Shown: positions 46,835-59,289 of the stretch, in pieces | Layout: each line of letters begins with the position of its first letter | How positions within the stretch are numbered: position 1 is the stretch's first letter | Source of the DNA: Saxidomus purpurata | Lineage: Eukaryota; Mollusca; Bivalvia; Venerida; Veneridae | Reading direction: 5' to 3' | DNA: 64,000 nucleotides | Assembly (NCBI GenBank): GCA_022818135.1 | Contig: JAFMSR010000015.1 | Coordinates: 19,927,678-19,991,677, forward strand | Program-made: the position numbers and the translations under genes | Notes under the pieces: generated by a model | Told to the model about the DNA's origin: nothing | Databases searched by the model: none | Seen by the model: the letters and a program-made list of their open reading frames with translations, nothing else

Positions 46835-48606
46835 TACAACCGCTAACGAAATTGATTAGAGTCGGGAGGTTTACCGATAACATCAAAAGCAATGCACAAA
46901 TGTTTGAAGACTGCCGACTCGCTTGTCAAAGTAGCTATGAAGCACCGCCCAATATTGGTTTCCTAAACTCCGCCTTTTATCAGTTTTTTGAAAATTACCG
47001 ATCAATACTATACTAGTTACCTGTAATACTTTATGAGTGATGACTTTAGCCAGTATATGGTGCAGAAATCCTTCTATGTCTCTTGTTTAAATGAAAGCTG
47101 CCGAAACATATGTCAAATTAACGGACATGTTACACACACACACACACTTGAGGGAACGGGTAACAACATGTAGAGGCAGATAATTACTAAAACTTTAACA
47201 TGTAACTATCATTGTGTCGGGTATTGCTCACATTTTGGTGTAGAAACGTGTACGAACGATAAAGAAAACATTTTAAAAAATATCACATAACAATAAAACG
47301 ACGGGCAAAACGCCGGTGAAAAATTGTGTGTGGTGAAAAACTGAATCGGCTTTCAACACATGAATTGTGTTTTTGCCTACCTTCATATATCTGTAATTTA
47401 TTGTATTTCTATGACATACATGATAAACTCACTGCGGTCAAAAAACAAGAAAGAGGGCAGTGGTGGTGTAACCTCTGGTGTCTGCCGCTCATTCCGGAGG
47501 CCGTTTCGGATTCGAGCCCAACTGGGTTTCACGACCGTATCTCCTCATTTGATACCAGTACTATTTCTCCAGGAAACGGACTCGCGAGTGACTCGATAAG
47601 CTACAAGTTTTCTTCACAATCAAGCTAAAATAATTAGTATAAACTAAATAACGTGTTCGACGAGAGACATTTAATATAATTATATAGTTAAAATCAATGT
47701 AGTTAATTGTACACATACAATACTGATAAACATGGCATGTGTATCTTACTTATACTTCAAGTAAAAAAAACAATACAAATTCTCATGCGTAGCTCTTTTC
47801 AAATTCCGTGGAGTTACATCAATAAACATTTCTGTACGGAATCACCTATTTGCATGAAGGGTATTTGTTCACGCCATGTTAAACATACATTTAAATCTAT
47901 TCTTTATACAATATATGAAATGTACTAGGCCTCTAACACCTTTATGTAAACATCAATATTTGTTCATATTCAGCGATTGATACCTGGCTATTGAGGTATT
48001 GCACATCCCTATTTCTAGCGGTGATTTAATAATAGAATCTTCTGCTTTATGCACAGTCTACAAAAAAGGCTCTGATTATGAAAAATATAATCATTCGAAA
48101 ACCTATCATATGATAATTTGAACAGTAGAATAACCGTCGCGTGCATGTTAAGAAGTCTTGATCATCGTTTTTTCCGTGCAGTAAAGATATAAATAAGGTA
48201 TAGTTATATTTTATGTATTGTGCCGTGACTGCACTTTTATACTTTTATATTCTATGAATAGGTCATAGCTCACAAGTCAAAACCCAACTATAATACCGTC
48301 GCCGACAAAAATATAACTTTAATGGCCATGGATTCATTTAACAATTCCCTATAACAAAACATGTTGAAACTCTGACCTAAGTTACTATAGCGGTTTTCAC
48401 ACTTACGACATATTTTATCACGTTATCAGTAAATATTGATTGACAGCATACCTGGATAAAATTGCGTCGCTCTCATTGGAGCGGCGTAATAAAGCATTGC
48501 GCTTTCTTTGAAGATGTGATCAGCTGTCGCCGAAATGAACTCTGACCGTTACATTTTGACTTGTGCTGAATTCACGCCCCTCTAATCAATTTCGTTAGCG
48601 GTTGTA
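46835..48606. mobile_element. Nested non-autonomous DNA transposon with 27-bp inverted repeats
   Basis: 46835-46861 and 48580-48606 are perfect 27-bp inverted copies (TACAACCGCTAACGAAATTG...). Outer TA on both sides would fit a TA target duplication as made by Tc1/mariner-type elements. The 1.77-kb interior has no transposase frame. It contains a (CA)n run at about 47131 and a SINE. Confidence 0.7.
47457..47632 (+). repeat. tRNA-derived SINE, family A copy 2
   Basis: Head 'gcagtggtggtgtaacc', B-box-like GGATTCGAGCCC (47508-47519) and the tail 'cgataagctacaag' with 'cttcac' match the copy at 1091-1245. It sits inside the nested element. Confidence 0.65.
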
Positions 48607-49353
48607 TATAATGAAATAGATTTGCGTCAGAATTGTTTTTTAAGCAACAAAATCGTGTAAACTATTTTGATTTACATTCTTAATTCAGTTGTAAATCTAA
48701 TTCTTTAAACTACCCACAAGAAAACGTGTCATGAAAAATCAAGCTCATCATTTTAGATATTGTAATTAGATCGGGCATTTGTGTTCTCATTTTCATCATC
48801 AATGGAAATAATATCGTCCATATTTGTATAGTTTGTAAGTCACGTGCATGCGTACATTTATATCGTTTCGATACATTTACATGGTACTTTTCTTACACAT
48901 TTAAGAATGAAACATAGATTTCATTTTGATAGAAACAAACAGAAACAGAAATTGGTGTCATTTGCATATAAAAAAACTCGACATAAATGCTGTATTTTTA
49001 TACTTTAATCAAATAATTTTATAACATTACACGGACTTCGTTCTATACGTTACGGGATAAAAATATCCTCATCTCTACTCTCTGAAGATGCCTAATAAGA
49101 TGAAATTATCGCTTTCGTTGTTGTTAGAGTACCTGTTATCCACCACGATTGTACTGCTTATGACGTCACTCCAGGTTAGCGATTCCGAAACTGCCGCTCG
49201 TAGGTTTCCGGAAATATTATCGTCACTTTCCGTACAGGTGTGTTTTTTGAGAACTTTATAGGCTTACGGACAGGTAACCACTCGGTATTTTTCGTTAAAA
49301 ATTTACAAATTTGCATTTGCTGACGAATAATATTCAAATGTTAAAAAGAAATT

Positions 49354-49376
49354 TTTTCAATCAATGGGACCTTTAA
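49354..49376 (-). repeat. Right terminal inverted repeat of the large transposon
   Basis: Exact reverse complement of 39724-39746. Confidence 0.85.
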
Positions 49377-49399
49377 TAGAAATAGTCAAGAAGTCTGAC

Positions 49400-50800
49400 C
49401 TTGTTATCAAATAAATATTCACATGATGTATGCATGTACTTCATTCCAATGATTAGAGTATCTTTAGTGATAAAAATGTACCTGATTACAAGATGAGTAT
49501 CTTTATAGATAATTCACAGATTTGCTAGTTGAGGGTTTGCATTGTGGTACAATTAAGAAACGATTTTAATATTTTATTTTCCTAAGATTGGCCGCTTTCT
49601 GGCAGCACTTTTAATATATACAAAACGTTTCGAATAGTTGATTACATATGCAAACCAAAATAGCGTAGCCTGCTGTCATTCAGACGTAAATAACAAGCTC
49701 GCATACCGTTCTTATTTTAACAAATTTTATTTATAATAAAAATTATTACAATAAATTAGTTGGATATGTTTATTTTGATTATTAAGGATTTTGACTATAC
49801 TTGGAAGAAATATGCAATTCCTTGACAACGACAATTGCCAGACACTCTAAACGCTCAAGTTTAGATATATGTTCCTAATTTTAAAGAAAATCTTTTTTTT
49901 TCTGTTTAAAACAACTATACTAATTATTCCCCGATGACTATTTGTAAAAATTGTGATTTAAAGAAAAAGTATGCATTTAACATGTCAAATGCGTGCAATA
50001 ACTACATGATCCTTTATTTGAATTTTCCAAAGTTGGATTTCATGCACAAGAGAGACTCTTCGAGGAGGAGCCGCATTTCATGTGTCATGTCTTTTTTTCC
50101 GAGACTTGCATGAGATACGTTTAACATGATACCGCATGTGCACTAACCGAGGATATATAGTTCGTAATAATACACTATGAGTTGGTTACAAAAAACAACA
50201 CACAGTTGAACTTGTGTTTGTGGTCATCTCAGTTAAGTAGTCAATATTGATTTATCCTTGGTCTTTTTAAATATTGAATACGTCCGAGTGTATTAAGCTT
50301 TTTGTTGTTTCCCTTGAGTGGTCGCTTAAAACTGAGTTGACCCTATATATATCGCTTTGATATAGTCGTGTAATTGTCATCATTTAAATGTGGCTAAATT
50401 TGACACAAAATTATTCCGGTAATTCCCGGTATTTAAAGGATTTTCTCTCAATACTTACATGTGGTTAATATCTTTCTGACTAATATACCCTAATATACCC
50501 ATGAAAAGGTGTCCGGGCATTACTGATGGTATGTGTTAAAATTTGAATTTACCACTGTTCGGGCCTCCGTAACCGATGTACCAGACTAAATGTATATGAC
50601 GTCCTCGTAGATAAACCACTAGAAGCGGAGCAGACTTTCTAACACGTAGTAGGACATTGTGCTCTGTATTTGTTTAGAGATGTAAAACGCAAACTTTATT
50701 CAACTTTTGACAAGTGGTAACTGTATTTAGAGAATTGATAGTAAAAATTGGAAACGTTAACAATACAACTACTTCAAACCCTATTTGGTCATTTTATTTT
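49400..50800. other. Upstream region of the secreted-protein gene
   Basis: No open frame of note. An untranslated first exon is expected here, because an acceptor (cctacag) ends at 50810, 43 bases before the ATG. A TATA-like 'cctatatatatcg' lies near 50343 but I cannot link it to a start site. Confidence 0.4.
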
Positions 50801-50853
50801 ATCCTACAGGATTGATAACGTCAGATATCCCAGGGAAAACGGAAGATTTCAAG

Positions 50854-52851
50854 ATGAAGTCAAGCGTTTTTATTTTCCTACTGTGCACCAATATGCATCT
50901 ATGTACTGCACAAGGAGAGCTCGAAGCTGTTATCCAAATATTCGAATTTGGAATGGAGGTTTACGACTTTTTTGACAAAATTTGGAGCAGTGGAGACGAC
51001 GATACACCGACATCTGCTCCTATCGACTATGATAGGATAATCGGCGCGGTTTCTGAGCAAATACAAATGTCTACTGCAGCGATTCTACATAAAACTGAAA
51101 TTGAAGCGCACATGGTCGATCTGCGTAGATCTGCCACATATATTTCAGATTTACTTGAACAAATACAGCAGTTAATTGAGGCCAAAAATCAAACAAAAAA
51201 ACAAGCTTTAGTTACACTATTTCTTGAAGAAGTCACACAGGACAAGAAGGATCTAAATAGCCTTAAACAAATGTTGACTTTGACTGTGCCTGATATTTCT
51301 AGTACACTGCTGAGACTCATTGCAAACGAGGTCAACTGCGGCATGACTGGTCTCGAAAATTTTCAAAATTACTACATGACATTAGTTTCGAATGCAATTG
51401 CCATCGATCTTACTAGTAACAGACTAAAAGACAATGCCCTTCATGATGAAATACTGAACTTATGGAAAAAGGCTGTGGCCAAACTCATAGACGAATTTGA
51501 GCAAGAAAAAAGCCGCTGCAAAAGCTATTTCTTACGCCTTGCTCAGGAAGATTTTGATAGCATAAATGAAGCTCAGCCTCTGTTTGACAACAATCAGAAA
51601 AGATTTTCGTACATGCGGAACGACGTTCTCTTTTTGGGCGGGAATTACTGCGTCAAATATCTTAAGAACTACAACAATATCTTATGGAAACAAGATCAAC
51701 AGGGCAATATGATCGTCGCCGCATTCGGCGGGAATGACAACGTCGTATATTTAAGCAAAGTTCAGTTAGACAGAGTGTCAAAGATGCAATTTGACCAATG
51801 CACGAATACAAAGGAAACTCAGAACACGATCGACCTAATTGATGTCTTGGAATATGATGTCGTTTTCTACCTAATGTATCCTGAAAGCCAAGCAAATGAT
51901 TTCCAAATTCTTCTTGACAAAAGTAAGTACATATATATTAAAACATTACTTTTCTTCCATTTTTCATAATGTTTATGGAAATGAAATAACAGTGACAATA
52001 CCGTGTTTCAAATACGACAGAAACTGATATCTGATGACCAGGTTATCACAGGATCAGTGAGTTGGCATTACGATAACAAAACGTGTTAAATATTTCATCA
52101 AAGTGTTCGAGTGCATTAGTCCTCATAGTGGAACCATAATTGCGACAGAACATGCGATGAATCTCAGCTTTGATAATAAATATTTCAGATTATGTGTCGA
52201 ACATGAACTCTAGAAAGCTATCAGAGTTCATGTTAAAGACTGAAAATAACAAGAACAGTCATTAGATAGATTTTACACCGTGATGAACAGTTCATTAGCT
52301 ATTCAATTCCTCTTGTCTCCCTGTAAAACTTAATTTGATTTTATTTAAACAAATGAAGTGACAGACTGACAGTTATCTCTAGTAAAACATTTTTTTTTAT
52401 GTTTACTAGTAGTAAGGACTCTCTTTAAAATAATAGAATTCTGTCCAATTTTCTATTCTTTTCTTTTGGTGAATGTTTTAGAATTTAAAGTCATAGATAG
52501 AAGGAAATGCAAAATATACAGTCATTGCCACTTTTGTTTTGTTTTGTTTTGATTATCTTCAACTGATTGATCTCATCCTAAATTTGCTGTACTTTCCTTA
52601 ATGCCACATGCATTTATAAAAACTAAAATATTTCAGACACCACTGCCAATGTTGGGGTTAAAATGCAGAACTCTTTAAAGTACAAGACCATTATCTATGT
52701 ACAGACGCAGACGATGAACTCTACAACACTGTATGCAGATGATTATGACGTATATTTCCGAGATATAAAAGCCTCGGCTGCGTATTCACTGTTTGACAAG
52801 ATGTCGATTTTCAACGTTTGTTTTGTTTTAATGACTAAATATTACGTTTAA
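50854..52851 (+). CDS. Secreted helical protein of unknown function (two exons, 427 aa)
   Basis: Exons 50854-51922 and 52637-52851 join in frame (donor gtaagtac, acceptor atttcag, split Asn codon). I chose the ATG of MKSSVFIFLLCTNMHLCTAQ because it starts a clean signal peptide, cleaved near residue 19. An upstream frame is only the 5' UTR. An acidic, Thr/Pro-bearing stretch (SSGDDDTPTSAP) is followed by about 200 residues of amphipathic helix (EQIQMSTAAILHKTEIEAHM, DLLEQIQQLIEAKNQTKKQA), then a cysteine-bearing C-terminal part (GNYCVKYL, FDQCTN). The layout recalls mollusc proteins annotated as rapunzel- or cephalotoxin-like, but I cannot confirm that and assign no function. Confidence 0.75.
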
Positions 52852-52881
52852 GGGATATCAGTTGCTAAGTTTTACGAATGG

Positions 52882-52930
52882 AATGAGTGAGTGAGTGAGT
52901 GAGTGAGTGAGTGAGTGAGTGAGTGAGTGA
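52882..52930 (+). repeat. (GAGT)n microsatellite
   Basis: About 12 perfect units starting 31 bases after the secreted-protein stop codon, so probably in its 3' UTR. Confidence 0.9.
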
Positions 52931-53904
52931 AATTCCATAAGCCTTAACATGTTTTTCATCTTACAAATGGGTCTTCTATAAAAAAAAGCAGTCATGAGTT
53001 TTGTTTTAACAATTATTTTATTCTAGTTTATAACATTTCGTTATAAAAACGGTTAAATATTGTGTTACACCTGATTGTTTAATGTACAATGATGGAAGGC
53101 AGAGCTATGCTTATTAGATAATAAATTTATTCACATGTCTTAAACTAATCAGTAGATGTTTAAAAATGATACGATTGCTGACAATTTTAATATATTAAAA
53201 GGACATTATGCGCAGTTTTTTCAAGTAAAAATCCAGCTGAATTGGGGTGTGTACAAAAGCGTAGAGGAAATAATAGCTTTTAACCCAATACCCCAAACTC
53301 TTCATGCTACCAGTATGAAATAAAACTTTCAAAATATTGATTTTCTTATTTGACTGGGAGAGTCAATTTAAGAAAAGAACAACTGCATGCAGGAGTTGCT
53401 TCCCTTCCACTGCCGAAATCTCTACAAACATCATTTTATGAGTCCGATTTTTTTTTCTTATTAAGCATCAACTTCCAATACTAATGCGGCATAATCATTA
53501 ATTTAACACATTTAAATGAACAGCAACCAAAAATTGCTTTTATAAAACTGTCACCAAAATACACTATGTGCAGTAAGATGCGCATAATGTCACTTTAAAA
53601 CATCGATAATGCTTGTAATGCTCTTCATAAATGTCTCTTCTTTTTACATTAGATTAAACAAACATGTACGCGGAAAGATAAGTAAAGGAAAACACATTTG
53701 AAACAGAGAAAGGCATGGAGTTTGCTGAACAAAACTGACCGTAATTTCTTAGCTAGCTACGGTCATTTACTATCCATCTTAATACGTTTGTGGTAAAATC
53801 AACGAATTATTATTATCTTACATCCACTCCTGCATAAGATTGTATGAAGGGTGTCCTACCATACACTCATGTGATGATCCGCAGATTAAAGTTCACCTAC
53901 TATC

Positions 53905-54018
53905 GCTATTTTTATCCAGACTCAAAGGGTGAAGCATATTTGATCTCATTCACATGAATTGCTATTTTTATCCAGGCTCAAAGGGTGAAGCATATTTGAT
54001 CTCATTCACGTGAATTGC
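53905..54018 (+). repeat. Tandem duplication, 56-bp unit
   Basis: The unit beginning 'gctatttttatccag' and ending 'ttcacatgaatt' occurs twice with two differences. The surrounding 52.9-54.8 kb has no recognisable gene. Confidence 0.85.
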
Positions 54019-54849
54019 ATAAATTTGATTAGATATGAAGTCATAACTAAATAATTGTAACTAAATATATTTTACCAACTGTATGAATGTATTGGATGAA
54101 ACTTTAATAAACAATAAAATATAGTGTTGCTTCTTATATGCCTTGAAACATTACAGGAATCATAGTTATACGAGTACTGTAACATCGAAAGATTGGGTAT
54201 AGTGAGGACAAACTTGGTATAAGGGAGAAAAATGAGAGCAAACTTTAGAAAATGGCGTATAACGTGTTTTTTAACGAGGTCAAGCGCATTCATACCAGGG
54301 AAAGTCGTTTTCTTTACGCTATATAATAACATGTGATTATGAATATGCCGTTAGTCAAGGGTTATAAGTATAACCTTCACTTGGCTTTTTGTTTCCGCCC
54401 GCAATTATTCGGAGTTTTGAAGTTATTGAAGGTTGAATCTGGTCAGATGGAAGCTTTCACGAATAGAAACCGAAAGTGCTACGGCCGTTTTTCAAAATTT
54501 TCACCAAATCGATAGATGTTTAGGCCATAGATCGCTTGTTTTACGAGAAAATGTATAAGAAATATTTAGCTGCACTGCACTGTGCTTGTGGGTGTTTTCA
54601 TACTCCAATATATTCGTTTACACAATTTTGAGGACAAACTTTATACTTTAATACTTTTTAAAGACATACTTGTCAATATTATTGTATTAAACCTGCATGA
54701 GTCGGAACACTTAGGTTTGGTGACCCAATTCTGTGTGTCAAAATTTACAGAAAATGAGAAATATGCAAAGTAGCCGATATATAGACTATAAACCGGCCAG
54801 TGTATCAGTTGATTTTGATAGAGCAGTAGTGTAATTTCTTATTTATCAT

Positions 54850-55000
54850 GTACTGTTTTAGCCTAATGCACTCGGCTGAAAGATTTGACCCATTTTATAG
54901 ATCGGATTTTTATAACGTCAAACCGTAAAGGTGAACAACTAAAAATATCAGCCTGTAAAATCTTTTTGCCTTCGAAGTTTAAATATTTAGACAAGTACTG
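54850..55000 (+). repeat. Dispersed repeat, first copy
   Basis: 'cggctgaaagatttgaccca' and 'tatcagcctgtaaaatc...ttgccttcgaag' recur at 56125-56240. The class is unknown. Confidence 0.55.
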
Positions 55001-56119
55001 TATACAATATAACTTTCGAGGTAGTCCTGAAATTGAAGCAAGCATTGCATGTTTTAAAATATGAGGAAAAAGTCATAACTGAAAAAAAAACAACAACAAC
55101 TGAATTGCTGGTATTTTGCAATGAACTAAAGTTATTGTTTTGATTCATCTTCGTACCAAGATTGTAGTGTATTGCGCACATGATGGTAATCAATTTTGAG
55201 AAATGATATTTGAAATAAACTGTTTTGGTGTTTTCTACATACTAAATGTCCATTGGTACTCAAAGTATGTGATGTATGAAACAAAAACAACATTTCTTAA
55301 CCAAACAGTCACTACAGAAATCCTCTACTAATTTTTTGAAACATTTTGGTGCATGAAATATATGGCTATTTTGCTAGTAAAATATACAAATTTATAGGCC
55401 CAAATTCACGTTGGGGATCCCAAATTCATGTTGGGGACTATTTCAAACTCTTACATAAACCTTAAGTAGGTCTTGAACAAATTTTGAGATGGTTTTGTTT
55501 TTATCCGAAGCCAAACGTTTTTGCCGCAATATGCTTCGCCTTCTACTTTAACGGCTTACGTTCGATACTGAAACATTATATAATTTATAGCCATCAGGGG
55601 GATTTAAAAAAGAAAGAACTTTCAGGTTCCCGGAGTTACTCAATCCACCACGTACCTCCTGACAGAGTGTGAGAAAAAAAAGTGCAACACCTAAAACATA
55701 AAACCTTAAAATCCCTATCCTGCAAACATGTACATATAGAAAGGACGATACTAGTAGGGTTAAAATAAGATAAAAAAGTATGTTCATTCATTGATTTGTG
55801 TTTGCTTTTGTGTGTTGTTTGTGTTAATTTAAAGATTTTCTTGAGTACAGTACCAAATTTGACAGTTGTAAACAATAGATGATAGATTATTGTTACCAAA
55901 GGTTACCAAGAGTAACCAAAAGCTACCAAAGACTATGAAGAGGTTACAAATGAATATGGTTGTAGAGAATGCACATTTTTGGCCATATATGGTAAATGAA
56001 TCAAGGGGTCTAATTGTAAAAGGGCTAGGGTCTGGTACCTTGATTCCCTTGCATCTGCATCTGTCTTTCTGCACCGGTTTGTCATGGTGATATCCCAGAG
56101 TCAGACGGACAGCCAGGAC

Positions 56120-56480
56120 TGTAGTCTAATGAATTCGGCTGAACGATTTGACCCATTTTTTACTGTCAAAGCATGAGAATATGAACAACTATGAAATATC
56201 AGCCTTTTGCCTTCGGAGTAGAAATAGTAAGACTACCGGGACTGTAAACATGCTACCGGGACTGTAAACGACCAAAGGAAAAAGACAACATTTTGGTTCA
56301 TGATCCGCCTGTACATTTATTCATTCTCATAAGATTTGCTCTTTCCACCTGTAAAATTGGTTTGCCTTCAGAGTCGAAATAATTAGACTACTGGTAATGT
56401 AAACGATCAACGGAAAAAATAAAATGTTTTGGGTCGTTATCAGGCTATGCATTCTGATAAGATTTGCTCTTTCCATCCTT
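56120..56480 (+). repeat. Dispersed repeat with internal tandem units of about 150 bp
   Basis: 'ttgccttcggagtagaaata', 'actaccgggactgtaaac' and 'ataagatttgctctttcca' occur in order twice (from 56209 and from about 56358). The leading part matches 54850-55000. Confidence 0.65.
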
Positions 56481-56495
56481 TTGTGTATATCGAAA

Positions 56496-56540
56496 ATGTA
56501 TTTTTTTGTAAAGGAGCCTGGTTTTTACAAAAAAATACAT
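56496..56540. repeat. 17-bp perfect inverted repeat hairpin
   Basis: ATGTATTTTTTTGTAAA and TTTACAAAAAAATACAT flank an 11-base loop. Likely a foldback remnant. Confidence 0.7.
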
Positions 56541-57479
56541 ACCACATAGTTTGCCCTTTAGAAAGATCCAGATTTTTTGGGTGCAACCTTTTGGTCAAAC
56601 CGGTATTGCGAAATACAGCCAATCAATATTGCGATATATTCATTTAACTTAAACAAGTTAAACAAGTAGAATACATGTAAAACCAAATAACTTCCTTAAA
56701 TACAGTACCACAAGTTGTCCACAAACAATCCCTTAACAGCTTGTTAAAGCGAACTCGACTTGTGGGCAAATTATATTTTCCAGGATATGTTTGTTACCAA
56801 AAAAAAAGTTGCAGAGATGGCCAACCATGATCTTTTTCTGATTTAGTATGAAACGAAATGAGTACTTTCTTTCATATCACGGAACAGGAATTTGTACCGC
56901 GGTATGTATTGGCCAAGCTCTCTATTGCAATACACCACAGTTATTGCTGCATCACTGCCACGGACTTTTCTATTTAAATTTGGAAATAGTTCCGATTCTT
57001 TTCGTGATTCCTGTTCATGATTTTCTAGACGTTAAAGTTTACCCAATATAGCTTCAGATGACATCAACACTAATCAGCCTGGCGGGCAGCAGTATTATAG
57101 GAAATCTGACCAATACAGCAAACCCATAAAGTGTATGGCTATGGCTGCATGTGAGCCAGGGGAACAAAATGGGATACAAAATCAGTGCCCGGCTGCTGCT
57201 GTCAGTGACGCAGATAGTTGTGAAGGTCATTTTGTATGACCAAGGGAAGTTTAAGTAATTGACGGTGAGTTTTAAAGCTATTTATTGAATATTCTGAATA
57301 TACTATGATCTTGACTGCTGCTAAAGCTAAAACTGTGTATGTATTGCAACTTTTAAAGTAAAGAGGCAGTTTTAATGGGCTAATTTTGTTAATAGCAACA
57401 ATGTCAGCCAAGGCTGTAAAATCTGGTTTTGGCAGCTAATAGCAATAAAGCATCGAGGTTAATTATTTAGCATGTTGCA

Positions 57480-58045
57480 GTACCAAGTGGACCAAGATTG
57501 TTAAAATTATGGCCCATGGGTTAAAACTGACCCTGCCCTGGGGCCACTTGTTTTTAGCTCACCTGGCACAAAGTGTAAGAGTGAGCTATTAGGATCGCAT
57601 TCCGTCCGCTGTATGGCGTACATCGCACGTCCGTTAACATTTTCCTTCAAACTACATTTGTTCTAAAACCACTAGGCTAATGATGATATAACTTGGCAGA
57701 GATGTTCCTTGCATGAAGCCCTTTCAAAGATGTTCAAATATTTCCATTTCATGCATAACTATAGTTGCCATGGCAACAGAAAGGAAACAAATTAAATGTT
57801 TTGCATATGGCATTACCTAGTGCATCTCTACATTGTTCAAATTATGACCCCCGGGTCAAAATTGACCCCGCCCGGGGGTTCGCTTGTTTTTCTATAGGCT
57901 TATAGGCTTTCTACTCTGAAACCACAAGGCATAGTAGAGCGTATATATTAGCATGTGGCATAACCTATTGGATCTCTACCAAGATTGTTCAAATTATGAC
58001 TCCTGGGTCAAAATTGACCCCACCCTCGGCTCAATTGTTTTTACA
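57480..58045 (+). repeat. Mollusc-type interspersed repeat, three related segments
   Basis: 'attgttcaaattatgacnccnggg' followed by 'tcaaaattgacccc' occurs around 57495, 57830 and 57970. 'agctcacctggcacaaagtg' begins at 57556. Another copy of the latter is at 59147. No coding content. Confidence 0.65.
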
Positions 58046-59146
58046 TAGTCTTAATCATTAATTATGCTGTATCAAACAGCACTGTCATATGGCTACACAG
58101 TACCTTTGAATAATGTTTTTTAACATTCATTACAGATTATTTGTAGTTTCCCTTGTTTATAGAGGCTTTGAAAGCTTTTAATAATTGAACTTGCGAAATA
58201 CTAGATTTTGCGGAAATTAAATAAATTATTTTATTTTCTATTGATGACCTTATTTATATTATTTTTCAGATAATTTAAATTTTCAAATGTTTATTTGTAT
58301 TTACAGAAAAGTCAGCTTTCTAAGATTTCGAGAACTACTGTTGTTGAAGAAGTTTGGGTATCTGGGGCAGAGGCGGAGCTTTTCATAGATGATGAATCCA
58401 GCATAAATGGCGGCGCAAAAGTGTTGCAGACTGCCCCATCTACTTATGACAATCTTATTACATTGAGTTGGATACTTCAGCCTGGCTAATCTCTTTTCAT
58501 GTTAACACAAGGGGTAAGTAAGAAGTCATTGTGGAAAACTTTTGAGCAGAAGACAAACCACAGAAAATATGTGTTAAAAATCCTTATCCTCGGCTACTTA
58601 AATGTGTTATACATGGAATGTTCATTTTAAACTATTGTTATCAGCCCCTGTCTTTCCTCATCTGTCATGAGCATTGCACTTGAAACATCAGATAATATAA
58701 CTAAAACAACTAGACTATTTGCAACAAAACTTATAGTTAAAAAACAAGTAACTTCAACTGGTACTTGGAACATACTATATATTTTAGATTAAGTGCTTAC
58801 TGTTATAATCCTTTAGTACACAATCTCATTTTTTACATCAAGGCTTGTTTATTCTGATAGTATACATATGCTCTCACAGTATGACCTCAATGCAATTTTC
58901 ATAATTTCTTCTTAAATAAAGATATATTCTCTCATGAATTTGTTTTTTTCCTTTAACAGTATTCCTTAATACAGTTAAACCCTGCCTCATTTAGCACCTG
59001 GTTTAAGAGCAATCTGTGTCACATGGTACAGTCCTTCGCCGCCTCAGTAATTTCAAATGTATTGTGGTTTAATTGCTGGCATGTTAAATGGGTCCTAATG
59101 GCTGTTGGATGAAACTGGTGTTCCCGTTCATGTATTCTGCTTTAAG

Positions 59147-59230
59147 CTCACCTGGCACAATGTGCCAGAGTGAGCAATCAAGATCACTCACTGTCCGTTG
59201 TATGTTGTACTCTGTTTTAACATTTATTTT
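59147..59230 (+). repeat. Second copy of the 'agctcacctggcacaa' repeat
   Basis: Matches 57556-57640 (agtgagcna..aagatc, ctgtccgt). It lies just outside the duplicated TNF block. A 64-codon frame at 58295-58489 nearby is not recognised. Confidence 0.6.
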
Positions 59231-59289
59231 GTTAGAGGGGCCTCAAATTCTCAACATTTTGAAAACTCGCCAGTAAATTTTCGTGTTGC

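Larger units (their letters stand above)
39724..49376. mobile_element. ISL2EU-type (PIF/Harbinger-related) autonomous DNA transposon, about 9.65 kb
   Basis: The ends are 23-bp perfect inverted repeats (39724-39746 and 49354-49376; core AGGTCCCATTGATTGAAAA). The subterminal regions share a TGACGTCA motif (left about 39935, right about 49160). The repeats begin and end in TTAA, so the target site could be TA or TTAA. Inside, a THAP plus DDE transposase (plus strand) and a SWIM/YqaJ-nuclease/PHD gene (minus strand) converge. That gene pair is the hallmark of ISL2EU elements. 1.77 kb is a nested insertion. About 45.7-46.8 and 48.6-49.3 kb hold no recognisable gene. That both genes belong to one unit is inferred from the repeats and the family pattern. 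Confidence 0.75.

Noticed and set aside
58295..58489. Possible last exon (SQLSKISRTTVVEEVWVSG...)
   Set aside because: An acceptor-like sequence precedes it, but I recognise no family, find no partner exon, and interspersed repeats surround it.
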